64,000 nt of DNA from Chimonanthus salicifolius (lineage: Eukaryota; Streptophyta; Magnoliopsida; Laurales; Calycanthaceae): the NCBI GenBank assembly GCA_013350335.1, contig CM023537.1, positions 13,706,884 through 13,770,883 of the forward strand, given 5' to 3'. Below are positions 56,301 to 64,000 of the stretch, piece after piece. The position numbers and the translations under genes are program-made. Numbering within the stretch: position 1 is the stretch's first letter; each line of letters starts with the position of its first letter. The notes under the pieces were generated by a model. It was not told where the DNA came from. It worked only from the letters and a program-made list of their open reading frames with translations, and did no database searches.

Positions 56301-59300
56301 TTTTTTTTTTTTGAAATAGAAACAAGCACAAAATATATCATTAATAAAAGTAAGGCACAAAGCAAGTGTAAGGTTCTGTATAAGAGGGCTATACAAGAGC
56401 ACAATAGAAAGATAGAATTGTACATAGCCAACACAAACCAAAACATGAACCCCATTTACAAGACCCTGAAACCCAGTCAGACCCTCAAACAAAATGTCCA
56501 AATAAGCCTTCGTCCTCTCAATGCCGACTTCCTCAAACAGAGCAGCCACTTCATTAGCAGACCTTTTGACGTGCCTGAACAGAACTGTTCTGTCTCTACA
56601 CATCCTCCTAATGTCCCTTACAACATGCACCCCAGCCTCCAAGGGGGCTTTTTTCTACCACTCGCCCAGGCCAAGGGAGTCAGTCCCCTTATACAATCAG
56701 ACCAATGCGTTCTGAGAAAAAAGATTGACTGCATCTACTAATAATGTTAAGACTCATGAACCTCAAGGGATTGGCTTGACGGTCAAGGCACTCTCCTCAT
56801 GAAGCGAGGTCTTGGGTTCGATTCACGCTCAACCTCAATGAAGGGCCACTCCCCTTAGACTTACCCGGTATGTGCGGATCGGAAGGTTTTCACATGTCTC
56901 GAAGGATTAGTCGGGTGAGACGTCTGGACACCTTCGGTCATAATTAAGACTCATCCCTTGGATGGTCTGGCCCAAAACAAGCATACACGTATTAAGAAAC
57001 CATTGAAACAGTACAAATTGATGATTAGACCACTGTGAACTGGCTGTCCTCATTTGCATCTAACCTTCCATTTTGTCAGTTTGACTAATGGTTCATTTTT
57101 AAACCATTGCTCTCTATGCAAGAAATCATCTTTAACCTATTGCCTTTTTTCCTTCTCAATTACTCTTTCCAGCTAATCACAATTTCCACTATTGTTTTAC
57201 TCCCAACTTCCAATGTAATGAGATTCCAATTTCTATCTAAGCTCTGTTTACTAATATGCAGTACCTAACAAACGTAAGACATATCAAACTCTAGAGCAAT
57301 TTCCATTCTCAACAACTTTAATATCTGCCTGTAGTTCTAACTTATAGTCTAAAATGTCCCAGGACCTCGAGGCTGTTTAAAGGCTAAAACTGACTAAGTC
57401 TAGGGTTTTCATAGAACTTAAGGCATTAGGTTACTTTTGCATATCAGCTAGTCATGCATCTAGAACATATTTCTCACTTAAAGTCTTACATTATTTTATT
57501 TACAATGACAATATAATATTGTTCAGCTGAATTTGTTTTTTTTCTTGGGGCATCATTTTATTGATAGACATGCTTTATCATTAGGAAAAGCTTCACATTT
57601 TATTCAATGATATCCATTTATTTATTTATCACCTTTAAAATTGTTTTTCTTGTGTTTTCTCATGGGAGATGTAAAATAGTTTCAATGTTGAGATTCCTAA
57701 ATAATTAAGATGGCTCTGCCCAAACATTACTGGTTTTGCAGTGTTATCAACATACTGTCTATTGATTACGAGACCTACATGTTTTAGTTTATTGTTTCAG
57801 AAGCTTCAATCTTGGTATCAACTTCCAAATGGCGAATGGGTGTTGGGGAAAATACTCTTAACTTCAGGGACAGAGTCTACCATTTCAGTTTTTGATGGAA
57901 AAGTAAGCATTATCATCATAATTTGTGTCGTAATATTTTCATATTACTTGGTGCTTTAATCCATCGCTTATCATCTTCATCTCCATTTCAGGTTTTAAAG
58001 GTGAATTCTGATAGTTTGTTGCCTGCAAACCCTGACATCCTTGATGGCGTGGATGACCTCATGCAGCTTAGTTATTTAAATGAACCATCCGTTTTGTACA
58101 ACCTTCAATATAGATACTCACGTGATATGATCTATGTGAGTGTTCACTTCTTTTTATAGTGTCATCACATTTTCTTTACTAGTTACTTTTTTGTGAAAAA
58201 AATGGAGCTTTCATGGATGCCATGCTATTTATATGTAGACTAAAGCAGGGCCAGTGTTGGTTGCTATCAATCCCTTTAAGCAAGTCCCTTTATATAGAAA
58301 TGATTTCATTGAAGCTTATAGACGTAGATCTATGGAAAGCCCTCATGTATATGCCATAGCAGATACAGCCATCCGGGAAATGATACGAGGTGATTAACAT
58401 TGTTAAACTTGGATGAATTGCATTTTAAATTGCTGCACCTTGAGTATCCACCATGTGTTGTGTTCTCTCTCTATTTTTTTCACACAGTACTAACTACAGT
58501 TTTGGCACTTTTTGCAGATGAAGTGAATCAGTCAATCATTATAAGGTTGGTGAAAAATCATTTCATAGAGTTTTTGAAAGGATATTGTAAATGGATCTTC
58601 TCTTTTTGGTTCTTATCCTGTGCTTTATTTGTCTCTTAATTATCATTCCCATAAAGATGTTTTTTCCTTTAGATATAAATTGTTGAATTAGTACTATCTT
58701 GTTTTATTTTTTAGCCATGGAATTCTTAAGTTTATACTGGAACATGATCAGGTAATAATTTGAAATTGATAGTTAGCACTACTGGTGCTTAATTTTTTAA
58801 CAAAACATTATTAATTGCTTTTAGGATAGTGAAGCAAAATGATGAATCATTTGTTGGTTGCGACTCTTAAGCTACTTTCTCCTTTTTGACTTTTGCGCAT
58901 TAAAGCTTGTTTAAGATATTCACTTGTTTGGTTTGTTTTGTCATTTCATTTTTTTCTTTCTTGTATCCTCTTGCCCTCTTTTAAAGTAAAATTAGCTATC
59001 TATTCTTTTAGTATTCTAAAAGTCTAGGCCTTGTTCACCTTTTTAAAGTGTGTTCAAACTTGCAACATTGATGGCCTTATGGCTGTAATAGAGAGCAGTT
59101 GCATTTAGTTTCATGAGCTAATCCCTACTAAAATCAAGTTCACATTGAAGTTCCTATGTTGCTCGAGAACAATATTGCAATTAGGCTTCTCGTGGATGAA
59201 GGAATTTGGATTGCTTCTTATTTTATCCTTTTTTTTTTTGAGCAGTAACGGAGATAAATATATTAAAAGAAGAAATGTACAAAAACAATAGAAAGAGGTC

Positions 59301-62300
59301 TAACATGATTAGACTGAAACCAAAAAGGAAAAAAACAAAAAAATACATATACTACACAGGAAAAACTCCACTAATCAGAAAGATGGAAAACTCCAGGGAA
59401 ATAATCTGTGACTCCAAGCTTGGCAAAGTAATCTACCACTTCATTTGCTGTCCGGCCGATCTTGGTAAAGGAAACTTCCATTCCCAAAACTAACAGCCTG
59501 ATCTCCCTAACCACAGTGATCAATTTCTAGGGTGGTCTTCTTTGGCCCTTTCCCCATTTAATTGCATTTGCCGAATCCCCTTCAATAATGAGTTTTCTTT
59601 GACCATACAACTTCCAGATGTGCGAAGCTCTCCTAATACTAAGAATTTTCGCCTCATTGGAGTCTTTGGTTCCAATTGACTCATTGAAGACAATTAATGT
59701 GGTTCCCATATGATTTCTAAGCATGCCACCTATTTCCGCCTGCCCCAGCTTCCCTCTCGCTGCCCCGTCAACGTTAAACTTCAAAACATTCTGATCTGGA
59801 GGGTGCCAATTTTCTTTAGGTTTCACCTTCCTTCTAAAACTATTCATACATTCATCCCAAGATGACATGAAATCCATAAGTCTAAGACTGCTGAATTCTG
59901 TGCTTGAAAGAAGCCAAACGCAAAGCCTCCAATTAACCAATTGGTTAAGATCGTTGATATCTGTTGTTTTACCTTTAAAGACTTTTGAGTTTCTTTCTTT
60001 CCAAATGGTCCATAAGATGTCTGCTGGTAGAGTATTCCAAGCAAGTTTTAACCTTGGAGAAAGCCATGAAATGAACCACGAATCCAATGACCCAGCACAA
60101 GTTCGATAAAAAACCCGTGATACTGTTTATAATAGGTGTTAAATGTATTTTCTCATCACTATAAGATGTACGGGTTCCAAACTGATACAGTATGGACCTG
60201 TATTTTATGTCCACTCAATAATGGATTTGGGTTTGGGTGATGTGGATAGATATCACTAAGTTGGATTTGAGTCATTTTATATATTAGGGCTGCCAATGGG
60301 TCTTGGTTCGGCCTGAGTTCAACCCTAGCTTGGTCCAATTTTTTGGTTAATGGGTAGGTCAAACAGGTCATAGGACTCAGACTGGGCCATATTTTAAGGC
60401 CCGACATTCTTTATGGGTCAGACCCCTTGGCAGTCGAACCACTAATAGGATTGGGACTGGACCATATTTTAAGGCCTATCGTCTTAATGATTGCCCTAGT
60501 CAAGGGGTTCTGAACTGCCCAATCTGACACATTACTACAAAGACAAGATTCATATATTCTATTATGAGGGTATCAACTTCCTTTATAATGTTTGTTTGTT
60601 AATTTTTTTAAAATGGTACATTGCACTTGCTATATTGTAATATAGATGTGCAAATTACTACATTATTAGTTTCAGATTAGTATAATAGTTAGATAGAGAA
60701 AAATTGCAAAGACATTTCCATGACACCATTTGACCCATTCCAAGATTTTCTAACCATGATTGTCTCTAGTGCATGTCTATACATGCAATCTGGACATTAT
60801 ACACCATATTTGTCTATAAAGAGCTTTCCAATTCATACAATCGGTGAATCTGGTTCACACATTATTACCATTGAAATGTTAATGGGTCGGCCTGAATTGA
60901 CTCATTTCTCATTTTAATTGGGCCAGGTCATCAATTTTGAGGTCTGTTTTGTCATAGGGTTGGCTTTGCCCGACCATTTACTTAATGGACCTTGACCTTG
61001 ACCAAGGGGTTCTGGTCCTAACCAGACTTATGGATAGCACCTATTTTGGATCCATATCTATTTGCTCCATTGTAATTTTGTGTTTGATATATCTTATTAG
61101 GTAAAATATCTAAGTATAACTGTAAAAAGCATTTTCCCCTAGTTGCAAGTCCTTTCTTACCCTGCTTTTCTATCTGTGAATGGTCATAGTATGGAAATGC
61201 ATCTTGACAAACCTAGTATTGGATATAAATCTTTGGACTTCACTTGGTTTTGGGTGTATCTTGTATTGGATCCATCCATATTTGAGTCATGTGGGCATCA
61301 TATTGGCAGTTTTTTGTACCATAGAATATAATTTGCCAAATTCAAATATGAGTGTCTACCCCATATACAAGGATAAATGGCTTTGTCAATGAATGATCCA
61401 GGTGCACCTTGGTCTCATCAACCTGATGATGACCCTAGTACAGTTACACAAAAACCATTAGAGACAATAATTGTTCCTTGTTCTTTGGTATGATTGATGG
61501 CATTTATTGACAAATTATATTCTATGGTCCAAAAAACTGCCAATATGATGCTTTTTTCTTTGTCAATGAATGATCCAGGTGCACCTTGGGTCTCATCAAC
61601 CTGATGATGACCCTAGTACAGTTGTACAAAAAACACTGGAGACAATAATTGATGTAGGAACCGAGACCCATCTATTTTAAGATTTACTATTTTCGCATTA
61701 TTAAATATTAGAATTCTTGTGTCATAAGGAAGCCAGGTCGGTGGCTTTCCTAGTTTATTTAGGAGTCTAAGATGAGTTTAGAAATTGTAAACGAATTGGA
61801 AAACCACTCACGTGGCCTTCCAAATTCGTCTAGGACAGTCGGTCATAGAGTCCTTTGTTATTTTGAGTTCTTTGGCTTCTTATAAACACCAATAGATGTA
61901 AGAGAGGGAGTAACCTTTTCGAAATTATGAAATAAGATTAAGATTTGCTTATCTGCCGTTGAGCACCGAGTTATCTTCAACCTTCTGCCACAGCTGCAGA
62001 CACACTCCATTGCTGGCCTGTTCCAGTCCTTAACATCGTTGATTCTGGGCTTAATCCTAGAGGAGATACCTTCATTATACCACTGCTTTTGCTTGGGCTT
62101 CATCCCAAGTATCCATTAACGCTTCTGCCTCCCCTTCGTCGTCGCCACTACTACCAGTTTCGCTTCGTTGGCTTCACTCCACATCCGGGTCCATCTCTTG
62201 CTGCCCACACCTTTAAGCCAGGTATAGTCATCATTTTCTACTCCTTTTCCATCTTCTCCCTCTTCACCGCTTCCTCCGCTGCCCCTTCTTTCGTTTTTCC

Positions 62301-63929
62301 CCTTTCCGTTTCTTACCCCATTCGTATTTTACCCCAAAGGGCAGCCCTAATTTCGTCCCTTTCATCTTAAGCCCCATGTGCCAAAACAGTCCCTTTAAGT
62401 CACTCCCACACGTGTGTGACCCAATATTCGTCGGGACTGACTTATTTTTTATTTCTTCCCTGCTTCCTCTACATTAATAATTGTTCCTTGTTCTTTGGTA
62501 TGGTTTTTTTTTTTTGGAACATTGACGACTTGGATCCGAGTATAGGAGATATATACTCAGAGCCGATGATAAGGAAAAGAAACAAAGAAGAAAAAAAAAG
62601 GAGGAAATAAATAAAAAAAAATATAACAAAAACCACCCAACACAAGATTCAAATGAAGCCCCCATTCCCCAAGTTTTCAAGGCTGGTGAGATGAGAAAAA
62701 TTCCAAAGATGGACTTTGTAATTGAACACCAGCTTTCGCCAAGAAGTCTGCAACACAGTTTGCTGATCGAGGTGTATGAGTGAAAGAGACGCCACCTAGC
62801 CTGCATAACCTCCAAATGTCCTTAGCAATACCAATCAGCCTCTAAGGGGGGAATTTTCTATTACTAGCCCAAAAGATGACATTAGCTGAGTCACCTTCGA
62901 TAATGAGGTTACCACACCTAAACCCGGACCAAACCTGAAGTGCTCTCCTAATTTCCCTCAGTTCAGCCTCATTAGACTCCATTAATCCAACTGATTCGGA
63001 GAAAACTGTCAACATTGTACCCTTATCGTCATGTAATACACCTCCAATTCCTGCTGGTCCTAGTTTACCCTTGCCGCCTCATCAACATTGAATTTACATG
63101 ACCCTAGGGGAGGCGCAACCCACTTGGCCAATCTCTTATTAGCTCTACCAACTTCTTGCATACACCCATCTCAAGACAAGTAAAAATCCTCAGGTGCAAG
63201 ACCTCGAAACTCCTTACACAGAGATAGCCATCCAATCACTTTTTCCCTCTCAAACACATCCAATCCTTGTTCTTTGGTATGATTGATGGCATTTATTGAC
63301 AAATTATACTATGGTCCGAAAAACTGCCAATATGATGCCTTTATCTTTGTCAATGAATGATCCAGGTGCACCTTGGGTCTCATCAACCTGATGATGACCC
63401 TAGTACAGTTATACAAAAACCACTGGAGACAATAATTGTTCATTGTGCTTTGGTATGATTGATGGCATTTATTAACAAATAGCATAAATTTTCTTTTTTG
63501 CTGATTGTTTATGATCAGATCTAATTGCCAGACTTTGGCCCTTTAAATTTCAGAAAGCAGAGTTTCTTGTATGGTGGGATACTACTTCTCATTGAATTCA
63601 TTCAAACTTTTTATTATATGAGAAAGCTGAGTTTTTCTTTATTTTTATTTTAACTTGGTTAAGAGGCATTCAACATTCTTGTTTAAGAAGTCTCTGAATT
63701 TACTCAACTCCAAGTGCATGTTTTATGTATGTATTATTGGTTTAACACCAGTTCTGTTTCCAGTGGTGAAAGTGGAGCAGGGAAAACTGAAACAGCAAAA
63801 ATAGCAATGCAGTATTTGGCAGCAATGGGAGGGGGTAGTGGAATTGAATATGAAATCCTGCAGACTAATCCAATATTGGAAGCCTTCGGTAATGCAAAAA
63901 CATCCAGAAATGATAATTCTAGTCGATTT
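53369..63929 (+). CDS. ATM1: Class VIII unconventional myosin heavy chain, 5' part (6 exons seen)
   Basis: Exons are 53369-53839, 57801-57902, 57992-58135, 58239-58389, 58518-58545 and 63764-63929. All borders are GT-AG and the frame is continuous over 354 residues. Residues 1-157 are the class VIII N-terminal extension ('[14 protein letters not shown]', '[15 protein letters not shown]'). The SH3-like subdomain follows ('[17 protein letters not shown]'). Then comes the motor: '[17 protein letters not shown]', '[12 protein letters not shown]', P-loop GESGAGKT at about 300-307, and switch I 'NDNSSRF' at about 348-354. Class VIII myosins are plant actin motors linked to plasmodesmata, endocytosis and the new cell plate. 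The motor's remainder, IQ motifs, coiled coil and tail lie beyond the window (the family is about 1100-1200 residues). The upstream in-frame ATG at 53339 falls in the leader intron, so I chose 53369. No damage is seen in these exons. The symbol is that of the Arabidopsis founder of the class; which class VIII paralogue this is cannot be told. Confidence 0.93.
56300..56720 (-). mobile_element. 5'-truncated L1-type LINE fragment, minus orientation
   Basis: A poly-T run at 56300-56312 marks its 3' end. The minus strand encodes '[20 protein letters not shown]' and '[11 protein letters not shown]', the C-terminal part of L1 RNase H. A clear target duplication was not found. Confidence 0.7.
56758..56943 (+). 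mobile_element. SINE family 1 with perfect 11-bp target duplication
   Basis: 'ttaagactcat' lies at 56747-56757 and 56944-56954. A-box-like 'ggcttgacggtcaagg', B box 'gggttcgattcacgctc', then 'gggccactcccc', 'acccggtatgtgcgg' and 'gtgagacgtctggacacc'. It is the cleanest family 1 copy in the window and defines the unit as 186 bp. Confidence 0.9.
58518..58545 (+). other. 28-nt myosin microexon
   Basis: Between 'ttttgcag' and 'gttggtga' it supplies the end of an Asp codon, 'EVNQSIII' and two bases of Ser. It enters in phase 1 and leaves in phase 2, and it links exactly to flanking exons that rebuild '[20 protein letters not shown]'. Confidence 0.9.
59229..60120 (-). mobile_element. 5'-truncated L1-type LINE, RT zinc-binding and RNase H domains
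   Basis: The minus-strand frame 59527-60087 encodes the zinc-binding segment after reverse transcriptase ('[20 protein letters not shown]') and then RNase H ('[12 protein letters not shown]', '[11 protein letters not shown]', 'IEGDSANAI'). Asp, Glu and Asp catalytic positions are kept, but the frame stops before the domain ends. An oligo-T at 59231-59239 marks the 3' end. The enzyme core upstream is missing. It is dead on arrival within the myosin intron. Confidence 0.82.
61650..62473 (+). mobile_element. Probable solo LTR (824 bp)
   Basis: It starts 'tgatgtaggaaccgag' and ends 'cttcctctaca'. Flanks ATAAT and TTAAT match at 4 of 5. A TATA-like 'cttataaacacc' lies near 61877, followed by a leader-like region. 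The neighbouring repeat units give the empty site exactly. The 93-residue frame inside is not a gene. Confidence 0.65.
62503..63263 (-). mobile_element. 5'-truncated L1-type LINE with 17-bp target duplication
   Basis: 'ccttgttctttggtatg' flanks it at 62486-62502 and 63265-63281. An oligo-T at 62504-62515 is the poly(A) end. The minus strand encodes a broken RNase H (for example 'IEGDSANVI' near 62890, '[14 protein letters not shown]' near 62960). It is inserted in the middle unit of the 177-bp repeat. Confidence 0.88.
63764..63929 (+). other. Myosin exon 6: P-loop and switch I
   Basis: It starts one base into 'T GGT GAA', completing Ser, and encodes [19 protein letters not shown] through '[10 protein letters not shown]' to 'NDNSSRF', ending at donor 'gtaagtcg'. 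It carries the ATP phosphate-binding loop and the start of switch I, both intact. Coding continues beyond the window. Confidence 0.93.
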
Positions 63930-64000
63930 GTAAGTCGTACATTCTTTTGCATGATTTTTTTTTTTTAATTTTAAAGCCTGCTCAAATTTGGCTTGACTAC

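Larger units (their letters stand above)
53840..57800 (+). other. Myosin intron 1 (4.0 kb) with transposon insertions
   Basis: The donor 'aag|gtattt' and acceptor 'ttgtttcag|aagc' define it. It holds a (TTG)n run near 54717-54738, a (CT)n run near 55296-55314, a LINE fragment and a SINE. Short frames, including a poly-Gln frame from (TTG)n, are not genes. Confidence 0.8.
61381..63495. repeat. 177-bp tandem repeat, about 2.8 units, middle unit split by two insertions
   Basis: Units start with 'ctttgtcaatgaatgatcc' at 61381, 61558 and 63345. Each holds 'gtctcatcaacctgatgatg' and 'tgattgatggcatttatt'. Removing the solo LTR and the LINE returns the second unit to about 177 bp. An inverted copy of part of the unit lies at 61280-61335 ('catcatattggcag'). 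Confidence 0.85.
58546..63763 (+). other. Myosin intron 5 (5.2 kb), repeat-filled
   Basis: The intron splits the Ser codon just before the P-loop. In order it holds a LINE fragment (59229-60120), 'tagggctgccaatggg' type hAT-MITE relics (about 60285-60480 and 60880-61040), a 177-bp tandem repeat, a solo LTR and a second LINE fragment. No coding exon is required within it. Confidence 0.85.

Noticed and set aside
58715..58752. Possible extra myosin exon with acceptor 'ttttttag' and donor 'cag|gtaata'
   Set aside because: Exons 58518-58545 and 63764-63929 already join to a perfect P-loop in frame. The extra 38 bp would break it and encodes no myosin sequence.
62089..62370. 93-residue plus-strand frame
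   Set aside because: It is CT-rich leader-type sequence inside the probable solo LTR at 61650-62473.
1..64000. CRISPR arrays, bacterial operons, riboswitches
   Set aside because: The sequence is plant nuclear DNA. The regular repeats seen are microsatellites, MITE palindromes or transposon tandem units, none with unique spacers of constant length.

Overview
The window is nuclear DNA of a flowering plant. It has long AT-rich non-coding stretches, spliced genes with GT-AG introns, a plant-type tRNA-Asp(GUC), plant Copia and LINE retrotransposons, tRNA-derived SINEs, hAT and Stowaway-type MITEs, and a class VIII myosin, a class found only in plants. I cannot name the species. The many MITEs and SINEs and the TE-filled introns fit a medium to large angiosperm genome.

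Positions 660-24100 hold a tandem array of genes related to the RNA-silencing helicase SDE3 (MOV10 family), all on the minus strand. Copy A (1255-10971) and copy C (16863-20441) each have three exons that join in frame, into 880 and 878 residues. Copies B (14590-15925) and D (22920-24097) are broken remnants. A and C carry a long Ser/Pro-rich N-terminal region built from repeats of about 67 residues, then the SDE3-like N-terminal domain, then a helicase core in which ATPase motifs I, Ia, II and III are all destroyed. Both stop at the same point, before the second RecA-like domain. This is the most unusual coding content here. Copy A has a very young gag-protease-only Copia element in intron 2 (2380-5736). 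Copy C has a solo LTR about 120 bp upstream of its start codon.

Positions 23189-31925 are a nest of LTR elements. It includes a short LTR element, two solo LTRs of about 3 kb from one family with perfect 5-bp target duplications (AGGAG and CCATT), and a SINE split by the second solo LTR. A tRNA-Asp gene lies at 32651-32722.

Positions 33000-52000 contain no protein gene that I can support. They are filled with dated-looking small elements: SINEs with target duplications, hAT-type MITEs with 8-bp duplications, a Stowaway-like MITE, a 705-bp foldback with 348-bp arms, LINE remnants, and palindromic 'tatcggccgata' repeats.

From about 52290 to the right edge runs the 5' part of a class VIII myosin on the plus strand: TATA box, spliced leader, and six coding exons up to the P-loop and switch I exon. 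Its large introns hold LINEs, a SINE, a solo LTR and a 177-bp tandem repeat. The gene continues beyond the window.
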